64,000 nt of DNA, from contig NC_015422.1 in assembly GCF_000204645.1 (NCBI RefSeq), forward strand, positions 1,629,001 through 1,693,000. Direction: 5' to 3'. The DNA is from Alicycliphilus denitrificans K601. GTDB taxonomy: Bacteria; Pseudomonadota; Gammaproteobacteria; Burkholderiales; Burkholderiaceae_C. The notes under the pieces were generated by a model. The model was given only the letters and a program-made list of their open reading frames with translations, did no database searches and had not been told where the DNA came from. The position numbers and the translations under genes were made by a program. This document shows, in pieces, positions 34,027 through 43,472 of the stretch (its first letter is position 1; each line of letters opens with the position of its first letter).

Positions 34027-36476
34027 GACAGGTTCTCCAGGGGTTGGTCAGCGAGGGAACCCGGCGCGAGGCCGGGGAACGAGGGCAGCAGGTCGGCCGC
34101 CCAATCGAGGCCGCGATGGCGCAGCCAAGCGCCCGCGAAGCCGGGCACGCCGGCGTCCAGCAGCACGCGGCCTATGTCGCGCTGGTCTTGCGGCGTGGAC
34201 GCGCCCGCGAAGGCCAGGGCCGCCGGCCCCAGGTCGAGGTCGAACAGGCGGTTGCCGAGGCGGGATTGGTAGTAGTAGTCACGCTTGGGCTGCGCGGTGG
34301 CGACGATTTCGATCTGCCGCCTGTTGAGGCCGAAGCCCTCGTAGATCGTGCGAATCTGCGGCTCTGTCGCCTGCGGGTTGGGCAAGAAAATCCGACTCGC
34401 ACAGCTCTCGATGATCGCGGGCGCGATGCTCGAATCCTTGATGTCGGCAAGGCTCTGAGTGGCGAAGATGACGCTGACGTTCTTTTTCCTGAGCGTCTTG
34501 AGCCACTGCCGGATGCGCGCCGCGAACACCGGGTCATCGAGGAACAGCCACGCTTCATCGAGGATCAGCAGCGTGGGCGCCCCGTCGAAGCGTTCATCGA
34601 AACGCGCAAAGAGGTAATGCAGCACGGCCATGACGGCGGCCTTGCTGTGCATCAGTTCCTCCATCTCGAAGCACTGCACGTCGGCCATGCCCAGCCGGTC
34701 GTGGTCGGCGTCCAGCAGCTTGCCGTGGGCGCCACCCAGCACATAGGGCGAAAGCGCCTGCCGCAGCGTGTTCGATTGCAGCAGCACGGAAAGTCCCGTC
34801 ATCGTGCGCTGCTCCACCGGCGCACCGGCGAGACTTCCCAGCGCCGACCAGATAGCCGCCTTCTCGTCGGGGCCGACTGCCACGCCTTCGTGCAGCAAGC
34901 GGCCTTCGATCCATTCGGCGGCCCAGGTGCGGTAGCCCTCACTGTCGATGCGCGCGAGCGGCTGGAAGGCGATTTCGCCATCCGTGCCCAGGTCGTAGTG
35001 CTCGCCGCCCAGGCCGAGGATGGCGGCCCGCATGGAACGGCCCATGTCGAAGGCGAAGATGCGCGAGCCGCGATAGCGGCGGAACTGCATCGCCAGCGTG
35101 GCGAGCAAGACCGACTTGCCCATGCCGGTCGGGCCTGCGACCAGCGTGTGGCCCACGTCGCCGATGTGCGTCACCAGCCGGAACGGCGTAGCGCCATCGG
35201 TACGTGTCACGATCAACGGTGGGCCGTCCAAATGATCGTTGCGCTCCTGGCCGGCCCATACCGCCGACACCGGCATCATGTGCGCCAGATTCAGCGTCGA
35301 GACGATGGGCTGGCGCACGTTGGCGTAAGCATTGCCGGGGAGCGAGGACAGCCACGCATCCACGGCGTTGAGCGTTTCGGGGATGGTGACGAAGCCCCGA
35401 CCCTGTATGACGCGCTCCACCATGCGCAGCTTCTCGTCGGCCACGGCGGCGTCCGCGTCCATGACGGTGACGGTCGCCGTCAGGTAGCCGAAGGCGACTT
35501 GATCGCTGCCCAGCTCCTGCAAGGCAGCATCGGCGTCGGCGGCCTTGTTGTTGGCGTCGGTATCGACCAGCGGGCTTTCCTGCTGGAAGATCGTTTCGCG
35601 TAGCAGCGCGATGACGTTCTTGCGCTTGGCGAACCACTGGCGGCGCAGGCGGGCGAGTTCTCTTTCCGCCTCGGCTTTGTCGAGGCAGAGAAAGCGCGTG
35701 CTCCAGCGGTACGCAAAGCCCAGGCGGTTGAGGTCGTCCAGAATCCCCGGCCAGGTCGAGGTCGGGAAGCCCCGCACCGACACCACGCGCAGGTGCTGGT
35801 CGCCCAGCATGGGCGCCAGGCCACCGACCAGCGGCGAGTCGGTCAGCAGCGCGTCGATGTGGAACGGCACTTCGGGCACGCCGACGCGATAGCGCCGCGT
35901 CGAGATGGTCGCGTGCAGGTAGGTCAGCGTCTGCGCGTCATCGAGCCAGTCAATCTCCGGCATCACGCCGTCGAGCAGGTCAAAGACGCGATCCGTTTCC
36001 GCGACGAAGGCTTGCAGCCGCTCGCGCCAGTCCACGCCATTCGTCGGCGTGTTCTCGTAGAGCATCTTGGCTGCACGGGCGCGGGATTCTTCCGGCGGCA
36101 GGTAAAGCAGCGTCAGGTGATAGCCGCTCTCGAAGTGATTGCCCGATTCCTCGAAGGCGGCCCGGCGTTCTTCCTCCACCACCCAGGAAAGCGGCTCGGG
36201 AAACTCCGAGTGCGGATAATCGGCCGCAGGCCGACGCTCGGCTTCGATGAACAGCGCCCAGCCCGATCCCATGCGGCGCAGCGCGTTGTTCAACCGTGCC
36301 GACGTGGCGATCAGCTCGCCTTGCGTCGCGCTGTCGAGGTCAGGCCCGCGAAACCGGGCCGTGCGCTGGAAACTGCCGTCCTTGTTCAAGACGACGCCCG
36401 GCGCGACCAGCCCGGCCCAGGGCAGCCAGTCGGCAAGCAAGGCCGGCCGCTGGCGGTATTCGGCGAGGTTCAGCAT
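34023..36476 (-). CDS. trbE: Conjugal transfer ATPase TrbE (VirB4-like)
   Basis: Largest mating-pair ATPase, 817 aa. The N-terminal CagE/TrbE/VirB region starts MLNLAEYRQRPALLADWLPWAGLVAPGVVLNKDG. Walker A is AGPTGMGKSVLLATLA near residue 447, and Walker B is PTLLILDEAWLFLDDPVF near residue 635. The NVSVIFATQSLADI segment is the conserved sensor region. It energises pilus assembly at the inner membrane and lies between trbD and trbJ, in the standard trbBCDEJ order. Confidence 0.96.
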   Translation of the reverse strand: MLNLAEYRQRPALLADWLPWAGLVAPGVVLNKDGSFQRTARFRGPDLDSATQGELIATSARLNNALRRMGSGWALFIEAERRPAADYPHSEFPEPLSWVVEEERRAAFEESGNHFESGYHLTLLYLPPEESRARAAKMLYENTPTNGVDWRERLQAFVAETDRVFDLLDGVMPEIDWLDDAQTLTYLHATISTRRYRVGVPEVPFHIDALLTDSPLVGGLAPMLGDQHLRVVSVRGFPTSTWPGILDDLNRLGFAYRWSTRFLCLDKAEAERELARLRRQWFAKRKNVIALLRETIFQQESPLVDTDANNKAADADAALQELGSDQVAFGYLTATVTVMDADAAVADEKLRMVERVIQGRGFVTIPETLNAVDAWLSSLPGNAYANVRQPIVSTLNLAHMMPVSAVWAGQERNDHLDGPPLIVTRTDGATPFRLVTHIGDVGHTLVAGPTGMGKSVLLATLAMQFRRYRGSRIFAFDMGRSMRAAILGLGGEHYDLGTDGEIAFQPLARIDSEGYRTWAAEWIEGRLLHEGVAVGPDEKAAIWSALGSLAGAPVEQRTMTGLSVLLQSNTLRQALSPYVLGGAHGKLLDADHDRLGMADVQCFEMEELMHSKAAVMAVLHYLFARFDERFDGAPTLLILDEAWLFLDDPVFAARIRQWLKTLRKKNVSVIFATQSLADIKDSSIAPAIIESCASRIFLPNPQATEPQIRTIYEGFGLNRRQIEIVATAQPKRDYYYQSRLGNRLFDLDLGPAALAFAGASTPQDQRDIGRVLLDAGVPGFAGAWLRHRGLDWAADLLPSFPGLAPGSLADQPLENLS

Positions 36477-36491
36477 CGCGGCGTCCTCCCC

Positions 36492-36764
36492 TCACACGTC
36501 CAGCAGCGGGCGGTGCCTGATGTGCCGGGCGAACACGGCCATGAACTGCGGATCGACGCGCGCACCCCACACCGCCAGCGAATGGCCGACGATCCAGAAC
36601 ACCACGCCGGGAATCCACAGTTGCAGGCCCAGGCCGACAGCGGCGGCCAGCGTGCCGTTGGCGATCGCCACGGTTCGCGGCGCACCGCCCAGCAGAATCG
36701 GCTCGGTCAGCGAGCGATGCAGCGGTACCTCGAAGCCGTCCGCGAAGGTGTCGGGGGCACTCAT
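36492..36764 (-). CDS. trbD: Conjugal transfer protein TrbD (VirB3-like)
   Basis: Short inner-membrane protein of 90 aa. The segment VPLHRSLTEPILLGGAPRTVAIANGTLAAAVG is the family signature, followed by a second hydrophobic helix LGLQLWIPGVVFWIVGHSLAVW and the conserved DPQFMAVFARHIRH. It overlaps trbC by ATGA and ends 16 bp before trbE. Confidence 0.93.
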   Translation of the reverse strand: MSAPDTFADGFEVPLHRSLTEPILLGGAPRTVAIANGTLAAAVGLGLQLWIPGVVFWIVGHSLAVWGARVDPQFMAVFARHIRHRPLLDV

Positions 36765-37144
36765 ACGACGGCCCCGCCGGAGAAGCTGAAGAACGACAGG
36801 AAGAAGCTCGAAGCCGCGAAGGCGATGGACAGACCGAAGACGATCTGGATCAGCTTGCGGAATCCGCCGGACGTGTCGCCGAAGGCGAGCGCGAGGCCCG
36901 TGGCGATGATGATGATGACCGCGACGATGCGCGCCACCGGCCCTTGAATCGACTCCAAGATCGACTGCAAGGGGCCTTCCCACGGCATCGAGGAACCGGC
37001 GGCCTGCGCGGTTCCGGCCAGGAACAGCAGCAGCGCGGCCAGCAGCAGCCCTTGCCCCGCAGGGCGGGCCAGGCAGCGCAGCCGCGCAAGACGCAAAGCC
37101 GGATTTGCAGAAAAACGGAAAGCAGGAACGTACATCTGCGTCAT
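36761..37144 (-). CDS. trbC: Conjugal pilin TrbC (VirB2-like)
   Basis: Major pilin precursor of 127 aa. It has a long N-terminal leader with a hydrophobic core (GLLLAALLLFLAGTAQA) and probable cleavage after AQA. Two mature hydrophobic helices follow (ARIVAVIIIIATGLALAFG and LIQIVFGLSIAFAASSFFLSFF). The motif PWEGPLQSILESIQGPVARI is typical. Some TrbC pilins are cyclised by the TraF peptidase, and a traF gene is present at 55414-56001. It overlaps trbB and trbD. Confidence 0.94.
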   Translation of the reverse strand: MTQMYVPAFRFSANPALRLARLRCLARPAGQGLLLAALLLFLAGTAQAAGSSMPWEGPLQSILESIQGPVARIVAVIIIIATGLALAFGDTSGGFRKLIQIVFGLSIAFAASSFFLSFFSFSGGAVV

Positions 37145-38193
37145 GGCAGTTCTCCAAGTGAGTGAGGGGATGGGGAAGTCGCCGCAGCGGGTGCGGCATC
37201 GGGAAGTGGCGGCAGCTCGGGAAACGGCGTTTCCAGCGCGTCCGCCAGTTGGTAGCCCACGCCGTCGAAGCCGACGACGCGGGCGATGCTCTCGATGCGG
37301 CGCTTGCGCCCGCGCCCGGCGATGTGGATCACCACGTTGACCGCCTCGGCGATCAGCGCACGCGGCGGGTTCACCGCCACTTCGAGAATCAGTTGCTCCA
37401 GGCGCAGCAGCGCGCCGAGCGCGGAGCCGGCATGGATCGTGGCGATACCGCCCGGATGGCCTGTGCCCCACACTTTGATGAGATCCAGTGCCTCGGCGCC
37501 GCGCACTTCGCCAACGACGACGCGATCAGGCCGCAGGCGCATGGACGAGCGCACCAGCTCGGTCATCGACACCACGCCTGCGCGGGTGCGCAGAGGAACG
37601 TGGTCGCGGGCCGTGCATTGCAGCTCCACCGTGTCTTCGAGCACCAGCACGCGGTCGCCGGTGGCGGCGATTTCGGCGAGCAAAGCATTGGCGAGCGTGG
37701 TCTTGCCGCTGCTGGTGGCGCCGGCTATCAGCACGTTCTGCCGCTCGCGCACGGCGCGAACGAGAAAGCCCGCTTGCGCGCTGGTCATCATCCCGTCGAT
37801 GACGTACCGCTCCAGCGGAATCACGCCGATGGCGCGCTTGCGCAGCGCGAAGGCCGGCCCCGGCGCTGCCGGCGGCAAGATGCCCTCGAAGCGTTCGCCC
37901 GTTTCGGGCAACTCGGCGGACAGCAGCGGCTGGCCGCGATGGACTTCTGCGCCAACGTGGGCCGCGACCAGGCGGATGATTCGCTCGCCGTCCGCCTCGG
38001 GCAGTTCCACGCCCATCGGCGCGCGTCCACTGGAAAGCCGATCCACCCAAAGGGTGCGATCAGGATTCAGCATCACCTCCACCACGTCCGGGTCTTCGAG
38101 CGCGGCGGCGATCAGCGGCCCCATCGCCGTGCGCAGCATCTGGATGCGGCGGTCGAGCGACGTGGCACTCATGGACTGCGGAACGGCGCTCAT
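37141..38193 (-). CDS. trbB: Conjugal transfer ATPase TrbB (VirB11-like)
   Basis: Hexameric secretion ATPase of 350 aa on the cytoplasmic face. Walker A is [19 protein letters not shown] near residue 158, the Asp box [12 protein letters not shown] follows, and the His box region is [26 protein letters not shown]. It is first of the trb genes, overlapping the CopG-family gene by ATGA. A Pro/Ala-rich tail follows [12 protein letters not shown]. Confidence 0.96.
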   Translation of the reverse strand: MSAVPQSMSATSLDRRIQMLRTAMGPLIAAALEDPDVVEVMLNPDRTLWVDRLSSGRAPMGVELPEADGERIIRLVAAHVGAEVHRGQPLLSAELPETGERFEGILPPAAPGPAFALRKRAIGVIPLERYVIDGMMTSAQAGFLVRAVRERQNVLIAGATSSGKTTLANALLAEIAATGDRVLVLEDTVELQCTARDHVPLRTRAGVVSMTELVRSSMRLRPDRVVVGEVRGAEALDLIKVWGTGHPGGIATIHAGSALGALLRLEQLILEVAVNPPRALIAEAVNVVIHIAGRGRKRRIESIARVVGFDGVGYQLADALETPFPELPPLPDAAPAAATSPSPHSLGELP

Positions 38194-38654
38194 GACGCAC
38201 GCTCCTGCGCTTGCGCGGCTGCCGCCGCGTCTTCCATCCGCATCGGGTCGGGATGCAGTTCCTCCACCACGTCGCGCACCAGGCTGCGGCCCCGCAGCAG
38301 GTGGCGGCCAAGCTGCTCGGTGAACTGCTCGAAGCGCGCTTTGCCCTGCGCGCGTGCCGCGTCTTGGTGCGCCTCGGGAACCGGCGTGCTCACGGTCAGG
38401 TAGTAGCGGATGAACAGCGCCAGCGTTTCGATGGCGATGTTCTGGTCGCGCTCCATGCGCTCGGCTTGGCGCGACAGGCGATCAAGCCGCTTGGCAATAG
38501 CCGCCTCGCGCTGGTCGGCGGCATCGGGCGACAGCCACGATGCGAGCGCCGCCGCGACGATGGACGACTTGGACACGCCTTTCTTGGCGGCCAGCTCATC
38601 GAGCCGCTTGGCGTGCTCCGGCTGGATGAACAGGTTGAGGCGGTAGTGGCTCAT
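38190..38654 (-). CDS. CopG-family ribbon-helix-helix protein
   Basis: Putative DNA-binding protein of 154 aa between traG and trbB. The N-terminal ribbon-helix-helix reads [39 protein letters not shown] coiled-coil-prone middle ([35 protein letters not shown]) follows. It overlaps both neighbours by ATGA, so it is co-translated with the transfer genes. It is standard in Tn4371-type elements and could autoregulate the operon or act as an accessory transfer protein; this is inference. Confidence 0.85.
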   Translation of the reverse strand: MSHYRLNLFIQPEHAKRLDELAAKKGVSKSSIVAAALASWLSPDAADQREAAIAKRLDRLSRQAERMERDQNIAIETLALFIRYYLTVSTPVPEAHQDAARAQGKARFEQFTEQLGRHLLRGRSLVRDVVEELHPDPMRMEDAAAAAQAQERAS

Positions 38655-40651
38655 AGCTCGATTCCGTCGTTGGGGTCGAGGGAAGCCAGCCGGGCCGTGC
38701 GCTGCATGGCTGGATCGAGCTGGCGCGGAAGGGGAAGCGGCAGGTCGTCGTCGTCATCGAGCAGCCCAAGGTCGGCCACGGGGGCGGCCAGCTCGGGGTC
38801 GTAGGCGACGGTTTCGGAGAGTTCGGGCTGACGGCGTGGGCCACCGTCATCGGCGGAACCCAGGCCATCAGCGGATGCCGCGGCCGGTGCGATGGGCACG
38901 GCGGGAATCGCCAACCCGCTCCAGTCGTCGGGCCGCAATGGCGGCGCGTCGGCGTACTGCCCATCCGCCAGCGCGGGCGGTGGCAGCACACGACGCTTGA
39001 AATTGGCGTCCGCGTAGTAGCGCAGCTTCTTCGCCTTGATCGGCGCCCGGCTTCCCACCATCACCACAGCCTCGTCAGGCGGAAGCTGCATGACTTCGCC
39101 CGGCGTCAGCAGCGGGCGCGCGGTTTCCTGACGCGACACCATAAGGTGGCCCAGCCACGGCGCGAGCCGATGGCCCGCGTAGTTGCGCTGGGCGCGCAGC
39201 TCGGTGGCCGTGCCCAGCGTCTCGGAGATCCGTTTGGCGGTGCGCTCGTCGTTCGTGGCGAACGTCACGCGCACATGGCAGTTGTCGAGGATGGAGTGGT
39301 TTTGCCCATACGCCTTGTCGATCTGGTTGAGCGACTGCGCGATGAGGAAGCTGCGGATGCCGTAGCCCGCCATGAAGGCCAGCGCCGTCTCGAAGAAGTC
39401 CAGGCGCCCCAGCGCAGGGAACTCATCGAGCATCAGCAGCAGCTTGTGGCGGCGCTTGATGCCATCGGAGCCATCGAGCGATTCGGTGAGGCGCCGCCCG
39501 ATCTGGTTGAGGATCAGGCGAATGAGCGGCTTCGTCCGCGATATGTCCGAAGGCGGCACTACCAGATACAGCGATACCGGATGCTCGGCCGCGATCAGGT
39601 CAGCGATGCGCCAGTCGCAGCGCGAGGTGACTTCGGCCACGGTCGGGTCGCGGTACAGGCCGAGGAACGACATGGCCGTGGACAGCACGCCCGAGCGTTC
39701 GTTGTCGCTCTTGTTGAGAACTTCACGCGCCGCCGATGCGACGACCGGATGCGGCCCATCGCCGAGGTGCGGCGTGGTCATCATCCGGTGCAAGGTCAGC
39801 TCGAACGGGCTGGCCGGATCGGACAGAAAGTTGGCGACGCCGCGCAGCGTCTTGTCCTCGCCCGCGTAGAGCACATGCAGGATGGCCCCGACCAGCAGCG
39901 CGTGCGAGGTCTTCTCCCAATGGTTGCGCTTCTCCAGCGCGCCTTCGGGATCAACCAAAATGTCGGCAATGTTCTGAACGTCGCGCACTTCATGCGCGCC
40001 GCGTCGCACCTCCAGCAGCGGGTTGTAGGCGGCCGACTTCGCATCGGTCGGGTTGAACAGCAGGCAATGCGAGAAGCGCGAGCGCCAGCCGGCGGTGATC
40101 TGCCAGTTCTCGCCCTTGATGTCGTGGATGACGGCCGACGCCGGCCAAGACAGCAGCGTTGGCACCACCAAGCCCACGCCTTTGCCCGAGCGGGTGGGCG
40201 CGAAGGTCAGGACGTGTTCCGGCCCTTCGTGCCGCAGGTACTGGCGGTCGTGCTGGCCGAGGAACACGCCGGCCGGCTGTGTGAGGCCGGCTTTGCGAAT
40301 GTCCTGAGCGTTCGCCCAGCGCGCAGAGCCGTAGGTCGTGACCAGGCGCGCTTGGCGCGAGCGCCAGACCGACATGGCGATGGCGACGACCACGGCGACC
40401 ATGCCGCTGGCGCCGGCAATGGCGCCGCCGGTGTCGAAGACTTCCGGCGCATAGGCGCCGAAGAAGAACCACCACTCAAACAGCTTCCACGGGTGATAAA
40501 TCGAAGTGCCAAGGAAGTCGAACCAGGGCGAGCCAAGGCGTACTTGATAGCCAAGGGCCGCGGCTGTCCATTGTGTGGCGCCCCACACTCCGGCGATCAC
40601 GATGCCGAATACCACGGCGATCTGACCGAACAGCACGTTCGTCCCTTGCAT
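38651..40651 (-). CDS. traG: Type IV coupling protein TraG (VirD4-like)
   Basis: ATPase of 666 aa that brings the relaxase-DNA complex to the mating channel. Two N-terminal membrane helices (NVLFGQIAVVFGIVIAGVWG and GAIAGASGMVAVVVAIAMSVW) precede Walker A FAPTRSGKGVGLVVPTLL near residue 150. TraG/VirD4 motifs include VIHDIKGENW, Walker B LLLMLDEFPALGRLDF near residue 405 and FLIAQSLNQIDKAYG. It heads the long traG-trb operon; the 235 bp upstream of it (40652-40886) show no gene and probably hold the promoter. Confidence 0.96.
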   Translation of the reverse strand: MQGTNVLFGQIAVVFGIVIAGVWGATQWTAAALGYQVRLGSPWFDFLGTSIYHPWKLFEWWFFFGAYAPEVFDTGGAIAGASGMVAVVVAIAMSVWRSRQARLVTTYGSARWANAQDIRKAGLTQPAGVFLGQHDRQYLRHEGPEHVLTFAPTRSGKGVGLVVPTLLSWPASAVIHDIKGENWQITAGWRSRFSHCLLFNPTDAKSAAYNPLLEVRRGAHEVRDVQNIADILVDPEGALEKRNHWEKTSHALLVGAILHVLYAGEDKTLRGVANFLSDPASPFELTLHRMMTTPHLGDGPHPVVASAAREVLNKSDNERSGVLSTAMSFLGLYRDPTVAEVTSRCDWRIADLIAAEHPVSLYLVVPPSDISRTKPLIRLILNQIGRRLTESLDGSDGIKRRHKLLLMLDEFPALGRLDFFETALAFMAGYGIRSFLIAQSLNQIDKAYGQNHSILDNCHVRVTFATNDERTAKRISETLGTATELRAQRNYAGHRLAPWLGHLMVSRQETARPLLTPGEVMQLPPDEAVVMVGSRAPIKAKKLRYYADANFKRRVLPPPALADGQYADAPPLRPDDWSGLAIPAVPIAPAAASADGLGSADDGGPRRQPELSETVAYDPELAAPVADLGLLDDDDDLPLPLPRQLDPAMQRTARLASLDPNDGIEL

Positions 40652-40886
40652 GACCTGGCCTCCGATTTCTCCTGCGCTGATTCCTCATGGAAGAAGCGAC
40701 ACAAGGGCGTGCCGCAGGCGTCAGGTTCGGTGCCGGGTCAGTGCCGGTCAAAGACCGTTTTCAGCAGAAAGGTCGAGCAAAAAGACAGAATGAGTGCGAC
40801 AGCCAGCCAAAGAAAAACGCCGCAAGCGCAGGCGCATTGCGGCGTGTCGATCAAAAAATGAAGACGATGCGGCGAACCGCCAACGA

Positions 40887-41165
40887 TCAGAACTTGGGCG
40901 GTTCTTTCGGCGGCGTGTACGGCGTTTCGCCGTCGCCATAGAACCGCTTGCGCGTGGCTTCGGCCACCCGATTGCACAGCACGTCGCCGAGCTTCGGGCG
41001 GTCGGGCTTGCATTGCTGGCGCAGTTCCTTGAGCCGTTCGGGATTGGCCGCCAGTTCTTCCACCGTTGGGATATTCGCTTCCGAAGTGTTGGCCTTCTGA
41101 GGCGTTTCGGACTGGCCGCAGGCAGTCAACGCGGCCACCAGCAAGAATGGGACGATCTTCTTCAT
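40887..41165 (-). CDS. EexN-family lipoprotein (entry exclusion-like)
   Basis: Lipoprotein of 92 aa, signal MKKIVPFLLVAALTACGQ with lipobox LTAC. The core LAANPERLKELRQQCKPDRPKLGDVLCNRVAEATRKRFYGDG parallels the TrbK-like lipoprotein at 32968-33288 and carries two conserved Cys. The C-terminus GDGETPYTPPKEPPKF resembles the TrbJ C-terminus. It overlaps the LysR gene by ATGA. A second exclusion or surface-recognition factor of the ICE is the simplest reading. Confidence 0.8.
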   Translation of the reverse strand: MKKIVPFLLVAALTACGQSETPQKANTSEANIPTVEELAANPERLKELRQQCKPDRPKLGDVLCNRVAEATRKRFYGDGETPYTPPKEPPKF

Positions 41166-42106
41166 GGCGCAGGTTCCTCCAGGGAATCGGAATGATGGCC
41201 CGGCTTGGGCCTTGGGGGTTCCGGTGATTCGACGGCCTGCACGCGCTCAATGAACCGCGCAAGCTCCTCGGACGGCTCGCCTGCGGCGTGCAGTAGGTAG
41301 GTCGTTAGCGGTGGCACGCGCAGCGCCAGCGGCCGGGCGACTACGCCCGGTTCATGGCTGGCGGCAATACGCGCGGCACCTGCCAGACCAAGCGCGAAGC
41401 CGGCCGATACCAGCGCCATCATCAAATCACACGAAGCGACTCGTTCTGCGACCAATGGCTCCATGTCCACCCGGCGCAGTATCCGATCGACGTGCTTGGC
41501 GGGGCCTTCACACACTTGCGGATCACACAGGACGAGCGGATAGCGCAGCAGTTCATCCAGCGGAATGCGCTTGTGGGCTAGCAGCGGATGCCGTGCGGGC
41601 ACCGCCACCATGATCGGGTCGCTCCAGACAGGTATGGCGGTGATGCCATCACCCACTTCATCGGACTGCGTGAACCCCACGTCGTACAGGTCGTCATGCA
41701 GGCCCTTGATCTGCTGCGACAGCGGCACCTCGAAGAACCGTATTTCGACTTCCGGCTCCTCCTGCCGGCATAGCGCCAGCACGGCCGGCAAGCGCGAGGG
41801 CGTAATGCCGTCCGACAAGGCCACGCGCAATTGGCCATGAAAACCGTTTGCCGCCGCTTTTACACTGTCGCGTGCTTGTTCCAAGGCCGTGAACACGCGG
41901 CGCACGTGTTCCAAGAACAGCGTGCCAGCGCGGGTCAGTCGAGTGGTGCGCGTGGTGCGGACGAACAGCGCCACACCCAAGTCTTCTTCCAACTCCTTGA
42001 TCGCCCGCGACAATGGCGATTGCTCCATGTGCAGTCGTTCCGCTGCCCGCGCAAAGCGCAGTTCTTCAGCTACCGCAAGAAAGCAGCGCAGGTGTCGGAT
42101 CTCCAT
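41162..42106 (-). CDS. traR: LysR-family regulator of Tn4371-type ICE (TraR)
   Basis: LysR-type regulator of 314 aa. The winged helix covers residues 1-60 (MEIRHLRCFLAVAEELRFARAAERLHMEQSPLSRAIKELEEDLGVALFVR), and the LysR substrate-binding domain follows (LRVALSDGITPSRLPAVLALC). I use the ATG at 42106; an upstream frame to 42208 precedes the conserved start. Tn4371-type elements carry a LysR gene named traR next to traG, and position and orientation agree. It overlaps the EexN-like gene, so the pair is co-expressed. Its effector is unknown. Confidence 0.85.
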   Translation of the reverse strand: MEIRHLRCFLAVAEELRFARAAERLHMEQSPLSRAIKELEEDLGVALFVRTTRTTRLTRAGTLFLEHVRRVFTALEQARDSVKAAANGFHGQLRVALSDGITPSRLPAVLALCRQEEPEVEIRFFEVPLSQQIKGLHDDLYDVGFTQSDEVGDGITAIPVWSDPIMVAVPARHPLLAHKRIPLDELLRYPLVLCDPQVCEGPAKHVDRILRRVDMEPLVAERVASCDLMMALVSAGFALGLAGAARIAASHEPGVVARPLALRVPPLTTYLLHAAGEPSEELARFIERVQAVESPEPPRPKPGHHSDSLEEPAP

Positions 42107-42208
42107 AACTCTGCTGCCCCCTGATGAAGTCTGTCTTAGCCTGATGACATCTGGATCAGACGCTTGGATTGGAAGCTCTACCCCCCACAACCTGACGGCA
42201 GTGAACAC

Positions 42209-43462
42209 TCAGAAAATCGGACGTTCCCGTTGCTGCATGACGGGCAGAAATTTGCCCACGTGCGAGAACACCCAGCGCACTATGGGATTGGTCAAAAGTG
42301 ACATCGCACGCTTGCGGATGCGGATTGCCTTGTCGCTGGCGGGGGTGAAGACGCCAATGCCGGTTCCGGCCGACTTCTGGAACTCCGCTATCCGTGGCCG
42401 CATCGTGGCTTCCCAGTCGGCGAGGGCGGCTGCGATGTCGTCGCCATGTTCTTCGAGACGCTTGCCCAGCACATTGGCGCCGGCCAGGCCGCTCGACGCG
42501 CCCATGCCCGAGTAAAGTGATGGGCACCAGGCCGAATCACCGACCAGCACCACGCGCCCCTGATACCAAGTGGAAAGGCGAACCTGCTCGGCGATGTCGA
42601 ACAGGGCCGCCTCGCTCGTCTCCAGTTGCCCCAATGCAGCTTCCAGGATAGGGCCGAGAGGCTCTGGCCCGAATGCCTTGCGGATTTGTTCGGCGGCCTT
42701 CCCTTTACGCTCGGCATCAGGATCGGCCGCATACCAGGAGAACAGTACCGTCGATCGCCGATCATCGAAGGGAAAGACGGTGAACGAACGGCCAGGCTCG
42801 ATGATCTGCCCTCCGACCCCGCTTGGCAGCGTGGGTAGATCCTCCTGAAGCGCATAGGCGCAGATCATGGTGCCAAGACGCTGCAAGCCGCCAAGCGCAG
42901 GAGGGAATGCAAGACGGCGCACCGTGGAGCGGATGCCATCGGCACCGATCACAAGGTCGAACCAGCGGCGGCTCACGCCCTGCGGCCCTTCAAGCGTCAC
43001 CTCGACACAATCCCCATTTTGCTCGATCGCGGTCGGAGTGGTCGAGAAGTGGATTTCCGTGTCGGGCGCGACCTCTTGCAATGTCTTCCAAACTGCGTCT
43101 TCGACATCACCCCGCATGGTGAGGTAGGGATTGATCGGTATGTCGGCGAAACTCAGGCCCGGAGATCGATTCCCTTGCCGATCGATGACATAGGTCATGC
43201 TTTCGGCCCTGTGATCGACCAAGCGGTCTCCGACTCCTAGATCGGCGGCAGCCGATCGCCCCACACCCATCACGGCAATGAAGTAGCCGCCCCGGCGGCG
43301 GGCTGGCGCACGTTCGACAACGACGGGAAGCCACCCCGCACGGTGCAGCGCAATCGCGCACGCGATGCCACTGATGCCAAGTCCTACCACCAGCGCAGTG
43401 CGCCTTGCCACGGCAGGGGTCTTCGACATGTCTGCTTCCAGCTCAGGGCCATTTTTCCGCAT
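42209..43462 (-). CDS. FAD-dependent monooxygenase (TetX/PHBH-like)
   Basis: Class A flavoprotein monooxygenase of 417 aa. The FAD dinucleotide motif GLGISGIACAIALHRAG begins at residue 27, the DG motif is VIGADGIRSTVRR near residue 175, and the GD motif is VVLVGDSAWCPSLYSGMGASSG near residue 302. The general plan matches TetX-type antibiotic-inactivating enzymes as well as many hydroxylases of aromatic compounds, and substrate cannot be assigned. GAGGAGAG precedes the ATG. It ends 102 bp from the LysR gene and follows the efflux operon by 10 bp, so it is probably part of the same transcript. Confidence 0.87.
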   Translation of the reverse strand: MRKNGPELEADMSKTPAVARRTALVVGLGISGIACAIALHRAGWLPVVVERAPARRRGGYFIAVMGVGRSAAADLGVGDRLVDHRAESMTYVIDRQGNRSPGLSFADIPINPYLTMRGDVEDAVWKTLQEVAPDTEIHFSTTPTAIEQNGDCVEVTLEGPQGVSRRWFDLVIGADGIRSTVRRLAFPPALGGLQRLGTMICAYALQEDLPTLPSGVGGQIIEPGRSFTVFPFDDRRSTVLFSWYAADPDAERKGKAAEQIRKAFGPEPLGPILEAALGQLETSEAALFDIAEQVRLSTWYQGRVVLVGDSAWCPSLYSGMGASSGLAGANVLGKRLEEHGDDIAAALADWEATMRPRIAEFQKSAGTGIGVFTPASDKAIRIRKRAMSLLTNPIVRWVFSHVGKFLPVMQQRERPIF

Positions 43463-43472
43463 GGTTCTCTCC

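Noticed and set aside
42209..43462. Calling the flavin monooxygenase a true Tet(X) tetracycline-resistance enzyme
   Set aside because: Only general class A flavoprotein motifs are visible; many aromatic hydroxylases look the same, so the name is limited to TetX/PHBH-like.
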